Origin: Streptomyces iranensis
Lineage (GTDB): Bacteria > Actinomycetota > Actinomycetes > Streptomycetales > Streptomycetaceae
Length of the DNA stretch: 64,000 nucleotides
Assembly (NCBI RefSeq): GCF_017874715.1
Contig: NZ_JAGGLR010000001.1
Location: 496,001-560,000 of the forward strand
Reading direction: 5' to 3'
Positions 52,906 through 62,095 of the stretch are shown piece by piece. A program made the translations under genes and the position numbers. The stretch's first letter is position 1. Each line of letters starts with the position of its first letter. The notes beneath the pieces are model-generated. The model was not told the DNA's origin. It saw nothing but the letters and a program-made list of their open reading frames with translations, and did no database searches.

Positions 52906-53523
52906 ATGTCCACTCAACCGCAGCAGCCCGACCCGGTGCCGGAGGGCGCCGTGACGGAGCCGGAGCAGGAGCAGGAGCAGGACCTGCCCGCCCCGGGCGC
53001 CGCGGAGGCGCGCGGCGCGGGCGGGGAGGGCCCCGGCCCGGACGCGGCCGGGGGCACCGCCGTCGGCGAGGCCGACGAGCGGGCCGCCGAGCAGGCCGCA
53101 GCGCTGGCCGAGCTCGACGACCGCTGGCGCCGGGCCCTGGCCGACCTGGAGAACCTGCGCAAGCGCCACGCCAGGGAGCTGGAGCGGGAGCGGGCCGCCG
53201 AGCGGGCCCGTACGGCGGTGGCCCTGCTGCCCGTCGTCGACAACCTCGAACTGGCCCTCTCCCACGCCGAGGCCGACCCCGGCTCGATCGTGGAGGGCGT
53301 CAAGGCCATCCACGACCAGGCCGTGGCCGCCCTGGCCCGGCTCGGCTACGAGCGGCAGGGCGAGACGGGGGTGCCGTTCGACCCGGCCCGGCACGAGGTG
53401 GTCGGCGTGGTCGAGGACCCCGAGGCCGAACCGGGCACCGTGGTCCAGGTGCTGCGCCCCGGCTACGGGGAGCCCGGCCACCAGCTCAGGCCGGTGGCCG
53501 TGGCCGTGGCGAAGCGGGAGTGA
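52906..53523 (+). CDS. grpE: Nucleotide-exchange factor GrpE
   Basis: A 205-residue cytosolic partner of DnaK that speeds ADP release. The N-terminal 60 residues are acidic and low in complexity; a long coiled-coil follows (ELDDRWRRALADLENLRKRHARELERER), and the C-terminal beta region ends GEPGHQLRPVAVAVAKRE. The conserved EGVKAIHDQAVAALARLG segment is present. GAGAGGCC precedes the ATG. It ends 7 bases before dnaJ. Confidence 0.95.
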   Translation: MSTQPQQPDPVPEGAVTEPEQEQEQDLPAPGAAEARGAGGEGPGPDAAGGTAVGEADERAAEQAAALAELDDRWRRALADLENLRKRHARELERERAAERARTAVALLPVVDNLELALSHAEADPGSIVEGVKAIHDQAVAALARLGYERQGETGVPFDPARHEVVGVVEDPEAEPGTVVQVLRPGYGEPGHQLRPVAVAVAKRE

Positions 53524-53530
53524 GACGGCC

Positions 53531-54502
53531 ATGGCACGGGACTACTACGAGGTGCTCGGGGTGTCCCGGGGCGCGAGCCAGGACGAGATCCAGCAGGCGT
53601 TCCGCACCCAGGCCCGCCGCCACCACCCCGATGTGAACAAGGACCCGAACGCCGAGGAGCGGTTCAAGGAGCTCAACGACGCCTACAGCGTGCTCTCCGA
53701 CCCCAGGACCCGGGCCCGCTACGACCGGTTCGGCGAGGACTTCCGCAAGATCCCCGAGGACTGGGAGGAGCGCGTCGGGGCCGGTGCCGGAGGCGGCGGC
53801 GGTGGCTTCCGCGGCTGGACGACGGCCGGCGACGGCGGCCGGGTCCGGTTCACCCGTGGCTTCGGCGAGGACGCCGGGGGCGAGGGGGTGGACTTCGAGG
53901 ATCTGTTCGGCGCGTTCTTCGGCGGTGGCGGCGCGGGGCCGGGCGGCGCGGGCGGCGTCACCATCCCCGGGGCCGACCAGGAGGCGGAGCTGCCGCTCAC
54001 CGTCGAGGACGCCTTCCACGGCGGGCGGCGCGGCGTCACCCTGGCCAGGCCCACGGGGCAGCGCACCTTCGAGGTGAACGTCCCGCCGGGCGTCATCGAC
54101 GGGCAGCGCATCCGGCTGGCCGGGCAGGGCGGCCGGGGCACCGGTGACGCACCGGCCGGGGATCTGTACCTACGGGTGCGGATCCAGCCCCACCCGCGGT
54201 TCCGGCTGGACGGGCGGAACATCCATGTGACGCTCCCGGTGTCCCCCTGGGAGGCCGCGCTCGGCGCCACCGTCCCCGTACCCACGCCCGGCGGCACCGC
54301 AAAGGTGACCGTCCCGCCCGGCTCCTCCGGCGGCCGCCGGCTGCGGCTGCGCGGTGAGGGCATGCCGGACCCGCGCGGCGCCGACGGCGATCTGTACGCC
54401 GAGATCCGCGTCATGGTGCCACCCCACCTCGGCGCCCGGGAGCGGGAGCTGTTCGAGGAGCTGGGCCGCACCTCCTCCTTCGACCCCCGGAGGGAGCGAT
54501 GA
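53531..54502 (+). CDS. dnaJ: DnaJ-type co-chaperone without zinc finger (CbpA-like)
   Basis: A 323-residue Hsp40. The J domain (residues 1-70) has YYEVLGVSRGASQDEIQQAF and the catalytic HPD in RRHHPDVNKDPN. A Gly-rich region lies at about 80-145. The cysteine-rich CxxCxGxG zinc domain of type I DnaJ is absent, so it is of the CbpA type. The C-terminal substrate domains follow (VNVPPGVIDGQRIRLAGQG; GGRRLRLRGEGMPDPRG). It overlaps cbpM by 4 bases (ATGA) and delivers substrates to the adjacent DnaK. Confidence 0.96.
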   Translation: MARDYYEVLGVSRGASQDEIQQAFRTQARRHHPDVNKDPNAEERFKELNDAYSVLSDPRTRARYDRFGEDFRKIPEDWEERVGAGAGGGGGGFRGWTTAGDGGRVRFTRGFGEDAGGEGVDFEDLFGAFFGGGGAGPGGAGGVTIPGADQEAELPLTVEDAFHGGRRGVTLARPTGQRTFEVNVPPGVIDGQRIRLAGQGGRGTGDAPAGDLYLRVRIQPHPRFRLDGRNIHVTLPVSPWEAALGATVPVPTPGGTAKVTVPPGSSGGRRLRLRGEGMPDPRGADGDLYAEIRVMVPPHLGARERELFEELGRTSSFDPRRER

Positions 54503-54867
54503 GCACTCACGTACCCAGGACCGTCACGGCCACCCGGTACCCGCCCGTGACATCCGTGCACTACGAGCTGGTGCCCGCGCGCAGGCTCTCCCTGGAGACC
54601 GTGGCCGGCCGCACCGGGCTCCACCCCGACCTGATCCGGCGCTTCGTCGCCCTCGGCCTGATCGACGCCGAGCGCGACGCCGCCGGACGGCTGGTGTTCG
54701 CCCTCGACGCCCCGGCGGCGCTGGCCCGCGTCGAGCGGCTGCACACCGGGCTCTGCCTCAACTACGCCTCCATCGGCCTGGTGCTCGACCTGCTCGACCG
54801 CATCAACCGGCTCGAAGCCGAACTGCGCCGCAGCGGCGCGAGGAGTGAAGAACCACCATGGACATGA
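54499..54867 (+). CDS. cbpM: Chaperone modulator, CbpM family
   Basis: A 122-residue MerR-like helix-turn-helix protein. Residues about 30-75 read [20 protein letters not shown], then [19 protein letters not shown], and the C-terminal helix [22 protein letters not shown] is of CbpM type rather than HspR type. CbpM binds the J domain of CbpA-like DnaJ and moderates it, which fits the upstream gene. It overlaps dnaJ by 4 bases and clpB by 10 bases, so the three are translationally linked. A DNA-binding role as operon regulator is also possible. Confidence 0.88.
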   Translation: MSTHVPRTVTATRYPPVTSVHYELVPARRLSLETVAGRTGLHPDLIRRFVALGLIDAERDAAGRLVFALDAPAALARVERLHTGLCLNYASIGLVLDLLDRINRLEAELRRSGARSEEPPWT

Positions 54868-57500
54868 ACCGCCTCACCCAGAAGTCGAGGGAAGCCCTCC
54901 AGGACGCCCAGACCACGGCCCAGCGTTACGGCCACACCGAGATCGACGGCGAGCATCTGCTGCTGGCCCTCCTCGAACAGCCCGACGGGCTGACATCCCG
55001 GCTGATCGACCGGCTGGGCGCCGACCCCGAAGCGGTGCGCACCCTGCTGGAGGCTCAGGTGGCCCGCAAGCCCAGGGTCACCGGCCCCGGGGCCGCACCG
55101 GGGCAGATCTTCGCCACCCAGCGGCTGGCCCAGTTGTTGGACACTGCCGAGCGGGAGGCGAAGCGCCTGAAGGACGAGTACGTCTCGGTGGAGCATCTGG
55201 TGCTCGCGCTCGCCGAGGAGGGGTCCGCCACCGCGGCGGGGCGGGTGCTCAAGGAGCACGGCGTCACCGAGGAGGCGTTCCGACACGCCCTCGCCCAGGT
55301 GCGCGGCAGCCAGCGGGTCACCTCCGCCGACCCCGAGGTGGCGTACGAGGCGCTGGAGAAGTACGGCCGGGACCTGGTCCTGGAGGCCCGCTCGGGCAAA
55401 CTGGACCCGGTGATCGGCCGGGATGCCGAGATCCGCCGGGTGACGCAGATCCTCAGCCGCAAGACGAAGAACAACCCCGTGCTCATCGGCGATCCCGGCG
55501 TCGGCAAGACCGCCATCGTGGAGGGTCTGGCCCAGCGCATCGTGCGCGGTGATGTCCCCGAGGGGCTGCGCGACAAGACCATCTTCGCCCTGGACATGGG
55601 GTCCCTGGTGGCCGGCGCGAAGTACCGGGGGGAGTTCGAGGAGCGGCTCAAGGCCGTACTCACCGAGGTCACGTCGGCCCAGGGGCGGATCCTGCTATTC
55701 GTCGACGAGTTGCACACCGTGGTCGGGGCGGGGGCCGCCGAGGGCGCCATGGACGCCGGGAACATGCTCAAGCCGATGCTGGCCCGCGGTGAGCTGCACA
55801 TGATCGGCGCCACCACCCTGGACGAGTACCGCAAGCACATCGAGAAGGACGCCGCGCTGGAACGCCGCTTCCAGATGGTGCTGGTGGACGAGCCGAACGT
55901 GGAGGACACCATCTCCATCCTGCGCGGTCTGCGGGAGCGTCTGGAGGTCTTCCACGGTGTGAAGATCCAGGACACCGCGCTGGTATCGGCCGCCACTCTC
56001 AGCCACCGCTACATCAGCGACCGGTTCCTCCCCGACAAGGCCATCGACCTGGTGGACGAGGCATGTGCCCGGCTGCGTACCGAGATCGACTCCATGCCCG
56101 CCGAACTGGACGAGGTCACCCGCCGGGTCACCCGGCTGGAGATCGAGGAGGCCGCGCTCTCCAAGGAGACCGACCCGGCCGGCCGCCGGCGGCTGGAGGA
56201 ACTGCGCCGGGAGCTGGCCGATCTGCGCGCCGAGGCCGACGCCAAGCACGCCCAGTGGGAGGCCGAACGGCAGTCCATCCGCCGGGTGCAGGATCTGCGC
56301 CGGGAGCTGGAGGAGGTGCGCCGGGAGGCCGAGGAGGCCGAGCGCGCCTACGACCTGGGCCGCGCCGCCGAACTGCGCTACGGCAGGCTCCAGGAGCTGG
56401 AGCGCAAGCTGACCGCGGAGGAGGAGCAGCTGGCCGCCAGGCAGGGCGCGCACCGGCTGCTGCGCGAGGTGGTCACCGAGGAGGAGATCGCCGACATCGT
56501 CTCCGCCTGGACCGGGATCCCGGTCTCCCGCCTGCAGGAGGGCGAGCGGGAGAAGCTGCTGCGCCTGGATGAGATCCTCCAGGAGCGGGTCATCGGCCAG
56601 GACGAGGCGGTCAGGCTGGTCTCCGACGCCATCATCCGGGCCCGCTCGGGCATCCGGGACCCACGCCGCCCGATCGGCTCGTTCATCTTCCTCGGCCCCA
56701 CCGGCGTGGGTAAGACCGAGCTGGCCAAGGCGCTGGCCGGCGCGCTCTTCGACACCGAGGAGAACATGATCCGCCTGGACATGAGCGAGTACCAGGAGCG
56801 GCACACGGTCAGCCGGCTGGTCGGCGCCCCGCCGGGGTACGTCGGCTACGAGGAGGGCGGCCAGCTCACCGAGGCGGTGCGGCGCAAGCCGTACTCGGTC
56901 CTGCTCCTGGACGAGATCGAGAAGGCCCACACCGATGTCTTCAACACCCTGCTCCAGGTTCTGGACGACGGCCGGATCACCGACGCGCAGGGGCGGCTGG
57001 TGGACTTCCGCAACACCGTGATCATCATGACCTCCAACATCGGCTCGGTGCACCTGCTCGACGGCGTCACCTCCGGGGGCGAGCTCAAGCCGGACGCCCG
57101 GGGACTGGTGATGAGCGAGCTGCGCGGCCACTTCCGTCCCGAGTTCCTCAACCGGGTCGATGACATCGTGCTGTTCAAGCCGCTCGGCGAGGCCCAGCTC
57201 GAGCGGATCGTGGAGCTGCGGTTCGACGAGTTGCGCAAGCGGCTGGCCGAGCGCCTGATCGCCGTCGAGCTGACCCCGGCCGGGCGTGAGGTGATCGCCC
57301 ACGAGGGCTATGACCCGGTGTACGGGGCCCGCCCGCTGCGCCGCTACATCTCCCACGAGGTGGAGACCCTCATCGGGCGCGCGCTGCTGCGCGGCGACGT
57401 CGAGGAGGGCGCCACCGTCAAGGTGGACGGCCGGCACGGCGAGTTGGCGGTCAGCTACGAACGGCAGCCGGAGATCGCCGGTCTCGGGAAGGCCGCGTGA
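54858..57500 (+). CDS. clpB: ATP-dependent disaggregase ClpB
   Basis: An 880-residue hexameric AAA+ disaggregase that rescues aggregated proteins together with DnaK. The Clp_N domain is at 1-145, ATPase 1 at about 160-390 (Walker A GDPGVGKT), a long coiled-coil M domain at about 400-525, and ATPase 2 at about 545-775 ([27 protein letters not shown]), with a C-terminal domain. The ATG overlaps the cbpM end by 10 bases. It has full family length. The start at 54858 follows GAAGAACC and matches the [14 protein letters not shown] family N-terminus. Confidence 0.97.
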   Translation: MDMNRLTQKSREALQDAQTTAQRYGHTEIDGEHLLLALLEQPDGLTSRLIDRLGADPEAVRTLLEAQVARKPRVTGPGAAPGQIFATQRLAQLLDTAEREAKRLKDEYVSVEHLVLALAEEGSATAAGRVLKEHGVTEEAFRHALAQVRGSQRVTSADPEVAYEALEKYGRDLVLEARSGKLDPVIGRDAEIRRVTQILSRKTKNNPVLIGDPGVGKTAIVEGLAQRIVRGDVPEGLRDKTIFALDMGSLVAGAKYRGEFEERLKAVLTEVTSAQGRILLFVDELHTVVGAGAAEGAMDAGNMLKPMLARGELHMIGATTLDEYRKHIEKDAALERRFQMVLVDEPNVEDTISILRGLRERLEVFHGVKIQDTALVSAATLSHRYISDRFLPDKAIDLVDEACARLRTEIDSMPAELDEVTRRVTRLEIEEAALSKETDPAGRRRLEELRRELADLRAEADAKHAQWEAERQSIRRVQDLRRELEEVRREAEEAERAYDLGRAAELRYGRLQELERKLTAEEEQLAARQGAHRLLREVVTEEEIADIVSAWTGIPVSRLQEGEREKLLRLDEILQERVIGQDEAVRLVSDAIIRARSGIRDPRRPIGSFIFLGPTGVGKTELAKALAGALFDTEENMIRLDMSEYQERHTVSRLVGAPPGYVGYEEGGQLTEAVRRKPYSVLLLDEIEKAHTDVFNTLLQVLDDGRITDAQGRLVDFRNTVIIMTSNIGSVHLLDGVTSGGELKPDARGLVMSELRGHFRPEFLNRVDDIVLFKPLGEAQLERIVELRFDELRKRLAERLIAVELTPAGREVIAHEGYDPVYGARPLRRYISHEVETLIGRALLRGDVEEGATVKVDGRHGELAVSYERQPEIAGLGKAA

Positions 57501-57597
57501 GCGCGATGCCGCACCGGACCGCACCGTCCCGTCGTCGGCCGCACCCCGCGGGCCGTCCCGTCCCTGCTCATCCTGGAAACGAGAAAGGGTGAACGCC

Positions 57598-57861
57598 ATG
57601 GCCATCGAGCCCGATCCGCATCTGTCGATGGTGCGCCAGGTCTCCCCGCGCACCCCCGAGGGGTGCGAGGAGTGCCTGCGCCTGGGGTCCCCCTGGGTCC
57701 ATCTGCGGCTCTGCCTGACCTGCGGGCACGTGGGGTGCTGCGACTCCTCGCCGCTCAAGCACGCCCGGTCCCACGCGTACGCCGAGGAACACCCCATCGT
57801 CGAGCCCATGGAACCGGGCGAGACCTGGCGGTGGTGCTACGCCCACGAGGCCATGGCCTGA
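57598..57861 (+). CDS. UBP-type zinc-finger protein
   Basis: An 87-residue cytosolic protein made of one UBP zinc finger. Ligand residues are visible in CEECLRLG, CLTCGHVGCCDSSPLKHAR, SHAYAEEHP and WCYAHE, matching the Cys/His pattern of eukaryotic ubiquitin-binding UBP fingers. In bacteria the domain occurs beside redox enzymes, where its partner is not established. The ATG follows AGAAAGGGTG. The stop overlaps the next ATG by one base (TGATG), so it is translationally coupled to the flavoprotein reductase. Confidence 0.9.
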   Translation: MAIEPDPHLSMVRQVSPRTPEGCEECLRLGSPWVHLRLCLTCGHVGCCDSSPLKHARSHAYAEEHPIVEPMEPGETWRWCYAHEAMA

Positions 57862-59633
57862 TGTCCGGCGAGGACCGGCCCCCGGACACCGCGGCGGTGG
57901 GAGCGGCACCGGACGAGACCCCGGATCTGTACGGCGCGTTTCCGCGGCTGACGGACCAGCAGATCGCCTTCCTCTCCGGGCACGGCACCCGCCGGTCGGT
58001 GGCGGCCGGTGAGGCGGTCTTCCGCGAGGGCGACCGGGGCACGGACTTCCTCGTCGTCCTCAGCGGCACCGTCGCGATCACCGAGCAGCACGGCACCCCG
58101 GACGAGCGGGTGCTGAGGGTGCACGGCCCGGGGCGCTTCCTCGGCGAACTGGCCCTGCTCCAGGGGCAGGCGGCCTTCTTCGCCGCCCATGCCCGGGAGG
58201 CCGGGGAGGTGCTGGCCGTCCCAATGGACCGGCTGCGGGTGCTGGTGGCCCGCGCCCCCGTCCTCGGCGATCTGATCCTCCGCGCCTATCTGGGCCGCCG
58301 CGCCCTGCTGGTCGGCGCGGGCGCCGGGTTCCGCATCCTCGGCTCGCGCTACTCGCCCGACACCCGGCGGCTGCGCGAGTTCGCGGCCCGCAACCATCTG
58401 CCGCACCGCTGGATCGACCTGGAGGCGGACGAGGAGGCCGAGACGCTGCTGCGCCGGGTCTCGGTCGGCCCGGAGGACACCCCGATCGTCATCTGGCGCG
58501 AGCACCAGGTGCTGCGCAACCCCGGCAACGCCGAACTGGCCCGGCTCATCGGCCTCTCCCCGCCGGTGGGCACCTGCGGCCACTGCGATCTGCTGGTCGT
58601 CGGCTCCGGCCCGGCCGGGATCGCCGCCGCGGTCTACGGCTCCTCCGACGGTCTCGGCACCACGCTCGTGGACGCGTTCGCCACCGGCGGCCAGGCCGGC
58701 ACCTCGTCCCTGATCGAGAACTACTTCGGCTTTCCGGCCGGGATCTCCGGCTCCGAACTCGCCGAGCGCGGTGTGCTCCAGGCGCGCATGTTCGGGGCGC
58801 GGGTGAGCGTCCCGGCGGAGGCCACCTCCCTCGAACCGGACGAGGGCCACTACCGCGTCACCTTCACCGACGGCGGCGAGACGACGTGCCGCACCGTCGT
58901 CCTGGCCACCGGCGCCCGGTACCGCAGGCTGGAGGTCCCCGGGATCGAGCGTCTTGAGGGGGCGAGCGTCTACTACGCGGCCACCGTCTACGAGGCGCGG
59001 CAGTGCGGCGCGGACCCGGTCGCGGTGGTCGGTGGCGGCAACTCCGCGGGCCAGGCGTCGCTCTTCCTCGCCGAACGGGTGCCCCGGGTGCACCTGCTGA
59101 TCAGGGGCTCGTATCTGGGCTCCCGGATGTCCCGCTATCTGGTCGACCAGATCGAGCGCCATCCGCGGGTGACCGTGGCGCTGGACACCGAGGTCCGCGA
59201 GGTGCGCGGCGACGACGCCCTGCGGGCGGTCGTGGTGGAGCACCGCCGCACCGGGGAGCGCCGCGTCCTGAACGCCTGCTCGCTGTTCGTCTTCATCGGA
59301 ACCAGGCCCTGCACCGCCTGGCTCTCCGGTGCCCTGGCCCTGGACGACCGGGGCTTCGTGCTCACCGGCGCCGAGGCCGAGGCACGGGCGGCGGCCGGTG
59401 TGTGGGAGGGCCAGGGCCGCCGCTGTCTGAGCCTGGAGACCAGTCTGCCGGGGGTCTTCGCCGCCGGCGATGTGCGCAGCGGCTCGGTCAAGCGGGTGAG
59501 CTCGGCGGCCGGCGAGGGGGCGATGGCCGTCCACCACGTCCAGGACCACCTCGGCCACACCACCGCCGACCTCACCCGTCCGGGCGGCGATCCGACACCC
59601 ATCCGCCACCTCAGCGCCCCAGGAGGCTTCTGA
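57861..59633 (+). CDS. cNMP-binding/glutaredoxin-like/FAD reductase fusion
   Basis: A 590-residue cytosolic fusion. Residues about 25-150 form a cyclic-nucleotide-binding domain (GDRGTDFLVVLSGTVAI; GRFLGELALLQGQ), about 155-235 a glutaredoxin-like fold without catalytic Cys (SRYSPDTRRLREFAARNHLP), and about 245-560 a thioredoxin-reductase-like FAD/NAD(P)H domain (VVGSGPAGIAAAVYGSSDG; VVGGGNSAGQA; GVFAAGDVRSG). Where thioredoxin reductase has CxxC, the sequence is YYAATVYEAR, so no redox disulfide there. Instead a CGHC lies at residues 239-242 just before the FAD domain. It may be a ligand-gated NAD(P)H oxidoreductase. Coupled with the UBP protein and followed 21 bases later by DUF2267. Confidence 0.9.
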   Translation: MSGEDRPPDTAAVGAAPDETPDLYGAFPRLTDQQIAFLSGHGTRRSVAAGEAVFREGDRGTDFLVVLSGTVAITEQHGTPDERVLRVHGPGRFLGELALLQGQAAFFAAHAREAGEVLAVPMDRLRVLVARAPVLGDLILRAYLGRRALLVGAGAGFRILGSRYSPDTRRLREFAARNHLPHRWIDLEADEEAETLLRRVSVGPEDTPIVIWREHQVLRNPGNAELARLIGLSPPVGTCGHCDLLVVGSGPAGIAAAVYGSSDGLGTTLVDAFATGGQAGTSSLIENYFGFPAGISGSELAERGVLQARMFGARVSVPAEATSLEPDEGHYRVTFTDGGETTCRTVVLATGARYRRLEVPGIERLEGASVYYAATVYEARQCGADPVAVVGGGNSAGQASLFLAERVPRVHLLIRGSYLGSRMSRYLVDQIERHPRVTVALDTEVREVRGDDALRAVVVEHRRTGERRVLNACSLFVFIGTRPCTAWLSGALALDDRGFVLTGAEAEARAAAGVWEGQGRRCLSLETSLPGVFAAGDVRSGSVKRVSSAAGEGAMAVHHVQDHLGHTTADLTRPGGDPTPIRHLSAPGGF

Positions 59634-59654
59634 GGCATCGAAAGGACGAACACG

Positions 59655-60086
59655 ATGGTTGCGACAGGCTTTCCCGCGTTCGACACGACCGTCGACAAGA
59701 CCAACCGGCTCCTGAAGGACATCGAGGACGCGTACGGCTGGCCCAAGGAGCGCCGTAAACAGTCCTACGCCGCCCTGCGCGCGGTGCTGCACCAGCTGCG
59801 GGACCGGCTGACGGTGGACGAGGCCGTCCAGTTCGGCGCACAGCTCCCGATGCTGGTGCGCGGCATGTACTACGAGGGGTGGCGACCCGCGGAGACGCCC
59901 GTGAAGATGCACAGCGAGGAGTTCTTCCAGCGGATCAGGCACGACTTCCCGTACTCGATCCAGGGCGACACCGAACAGCTGGTCCACACCGTCCTGGAGG
60001 CCCTGCAACGCCATATCAGCGAGGGCGAGTGGGATGACCTCCGGGGCCGGATGCCCGCCGACCTGGTCACCGTCATCCCAGGGTGA
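59655..60086 (+). CDS. DUF2267-family protein
   Basis: A 143-residue cytosolic helical protein. The sequence ERRKQSYAALRAVLHQLRDRLTVDEAVQFGAQLPMLVRGMYYEGW is the family core, repeated weakly in the C-terminal half (FPYSIQGDTEQLVHTVLEALQRHI). Function is unknown; such proteins accompany stress and gas-vesicle or universal-stress genes. The ATG follows GAAAGGAC, 21 bases after the reductase. Its 3' end overlaps the convergent hydrolase gene by 14 bases. Confidence 0.88.
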   Translation: MVATGFPAFDTTVDKTNRLLKDIEDAYGWPKERRKQSYAALRAVLHQLRDRLTVDEAVQFGAQLPMLVRGMYYEGWRPAETPVKMHSEEFFQRIRHDFPYSIQGDTEQLVHTVLEALQRHISEGEWDDLRGRMPADLVTVIPG

Positions 60087-60966
60087 GGAACGCCCGCAGA
60101 TGGCGCAGCGTCTCGTCCGGCGCCTCCTCGGGGAGGTAGTGGTCGCACGGCAGCGCGTGCCCGCGCACATCGTCCGCGTAGCCGCGCCAGACCTCCGGTA
60201 CGTCGTAGTGGCGGCCGACGAAACCGTGCGCGCCCCACAGGGCCAGCAGCGGTGCGGTGACCCGGCGGCCCGCGGCGGCGTCCGCGTCGTCGTGGACCAG
60301 GTCGATGGAGGCGGCGGCACGGTAGTCCTCGCAGCTGGCGTGGATGGCCGCGGGATCCGAGAAGCAGCGGATGTACTCGGCCTGGGCCGCCTCGTCGAAC
60401 GGGGTTCCGCCACGGTGGCGCGCCCCCATCCGGGTGCGGATCCAGAACGCGGGGTCCTGGCCGATGAGGTGCTCCGGGATGCCGTGCTCCGCCGCCAGGA
60501 AGAACCAGTGGAAGTAGCCGAGACCGAAGTCCTTGTCGGCGTGCTGGAACACGTACCGCGTGGGCACGATGTCCAGGACCGCGAGCGCGGAGACCGCCCG
60601 CGGATGGTCGAGGGCCATCCGGTGGGCGACCCGGCCGCCCCGGTCGTGGCCGACCACCGCGAACCGGTCGAAGCCCAGCTCCCGCATCACCAGCAGCTGG
60701 TCGCGGGCCATGGCCCGCTTGGAGTACGGGGTGTGCTCGGCGTCGGACCCGGGCTTGTCGCTGTCGCCGTAGCCGCGCAGATCGGCCAGGACCACGCGGT
60801 GGGTGGCGGCGAGCGCCGGGGCGACGTGGTGCCAGATCGTATGGGTCTGCGGATAGCCGTGCAGGAGGAGGACCGGCGGCCCGTCCCCGGCGGTGCGCAC
60901 GTTGATTCCCACACCCTCGACGTGGACGGTGCGGCGGTCGAAGTCGCCCAGCAGCTGCTCGCTCAT
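60073..60966 (-). CDS. Alpha/beta hydrolase of the fluoroacetate/haloacetate dehalogenase type
   Basis: A 297-residue cytosolic enzyme. The nucleophile Asp is D108 in VVGHDRGGR, with R109 and R112 after it; D132 (VLDIVPT), H153 and W154 (YFHWFFLA), Y215 and H276 (CDHYLPE) follow. This set matches the known fluoroacetate dehalogenase residues Asp110, Arg111, Arg114, Asp134, His155, Trp156, Tyr219 and His280, mostly with an offset of two. It probably cleaves a carbon-halogen bond in fluoro- or chloroacetate, though close epoxide hydrolases and haloalkane enzymes are the alternatives. It is divergent from the LysR gene and converges with DUF2267. Confidence 0.88.
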   Translation of the reverse strand: MSEQLLGDFDRRTVHVEGVGINVRTAGDGPPVLLLHGYPQTHTIWHHVAPALAATHRVVLADLRGYGDSDKPGSDAEHTPYSKRAMARDQLLVMRELGFDRFAVVGHDRGGRVAHRMALDHPRAVSALAVLDIVPTRYVFQHADKDFGLGYFHWFFLAAEHGIPEHLIGQDPAFWIRTRMGARHRGGTPFDEAAQAEYIRCFSDPAAIHASCEDYRAAASIDLVHDDADAAAGRRVTAPLLALWGAHGFVGRHYDVPEVWRGYADDVRGHALPCDHYLPEEAPDETLRHLRAFLTLG

Positions 60967-61019
60967 GAACCGATCCCAGCAGCCGCCCGCGGTGCGCGTC
61001 CAAGACCCGTTGACGACAA

Positions 61020-61031
61020 TGCTTATAAGCA
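61020..61031. promoter_or_regulatory. Palindrome TGCTTATAAGCA between the hydrolase and LysR genes
   Basis: A perfect 12-bp palindrome 54 bases upstream of the hydrolase ATG, in the divergent region. A similar ATAAG/TATAAG pair lies at 62021-62039, before the dehydrogenase gene. Candidate LysR-type site for both. Confidence 0.5.
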
Positions 61032-61131
61032 ACACCTATGGACGTGTGCGGGCGCCGAAGGTGCTGTGGGCGGCGAAGGTGGCGGAGGCGCCGAAGGCGG
61101 CGGGAGCGGCGAGGCGCGGGGAGGCGGCGCG

Positions 61132-62022
61132 ATGGATGTGCGGCAGCTGGAGTACTTCCTGGCCGTGGTGGACCACGGCGGATTCAACCGGGCCGCCTCC
61201 GCGCTGTATCTGTCCCAGCCGTCCCTCTCCCAGGCCATCCGCGCCCTGGAACGCGACCTGGGCAGCGACCTCTTCCACCGCATCGGCCGCCGGGCGGTCC
61301 TCACCGACGCGGGCACGGCGCTGATCGGACCGGCGCGGGAGGCGGTGCGCAGCCTCCAGCTCGCGCGGGCCAGTGTGGAGTCGGTGCACGGACTGCGCGG
61401 CGGCCAGGTGGACATCGCGGCCCCGCCCTCCCAGGCCGTCGAACCGCTGACGGGGATGATCGACCGCTTCGCCCGCGCCCATCCCGCGGTGTCCGTACGT
61501 GTGCAGGCCGCGTTCACCCCGCGCGATGTGACGGAGATGGTGCGCACCGGCGTGTGCGAGCTGGGGCTGCTGGCCTCCCCCGACCCCGTACCGCCGGGCG
61601 ATGTGCGCACCTGTCCACTGATCGAGCAGCGCTTCGTGCTGCTGACGCCCCCGGACGGGCCGTTCCGCCCCGGAGTGCCGGTGCGCCATGAGCAGCTGTC
61701 CGGACACCGGCTGATCGTGGGCCAGAAGGGCACCGGGATGCGCCGTTACGTCGACGACTTGGTCGCCGAGGGCGTCGCGCTGACCGTCGTGGTCGAGACC
61801 GAGCACCGGGTGTCGATCCTGCCGCTGGTGCTGCGGGGCGTCGGCCTGGCCGTGGTGGCCGACGCCTGGCGCGGCCTCGCGGAGCGGGCGGGGGCCCTGG
61901 TCCTGGACCTGGAGCCGAGCACCGGTCTGCATATCGCCCTGGTCAGCAGGCGGGCCCCGCTGACACCGGCGGCGGAGGCGTTCGTGAAGACGGCCACGGA
62001 AGCTTTCGCCAACAAGCCCTGA
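61132..62022 (+). CDS. LysR-family regulator
   Basis: A 296-residue transcription regulator. The winged helix-turn-helix is at about residues 3-62 (QLEYFLAVVDHGGFNRAASAL; LSQPSLSQAIRALERDLG), and the effector-binding periplasmic-fold domain follows (GGQVDIAAPPSQAVEP; LGLLASPDPV). The ATG at 61132 was chosen; an open frame continues upstream but is Gly/Glu-rich and not family-like. It precedes the dehydrogenase by 73 bases on the same strand and is divergent from the dehalogenase-like gene, so it may control both. Confidence 0.93.
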   Translation: MDVRQLEYFLAVVDHGGFNRAASALYLSQPSLSQAIRALERDLGSDLFHRIGRRAVLTDAGTALIGPAREAVRSLQLARASVESVHGLRGGQVDIAAPPSQAVEPLTGMIDRFARAHPAVSVRVQAAFTPRDVTEMVRTGVCELGLLASPDPVPPGDVRTCPLIEQRFVLLTPPDGPFRPGVPVRHEQLSGHRLIVGQKGTGMRRYVDDLVAEGVALTVVVETEHRVSILPLVLRGVGLAVVADAWRGLAERAGALVLDLEPSTGLHIALVSRRAPLTPAAEAFVKTATEAFANKP

Positions 62023-62095
62023 TAAGCCCGGCCTATAAGACCCATGCGAACTGCGTCTTGGACGCGGAAGTCGCTCACCTGCTGCAATCCCGTCC

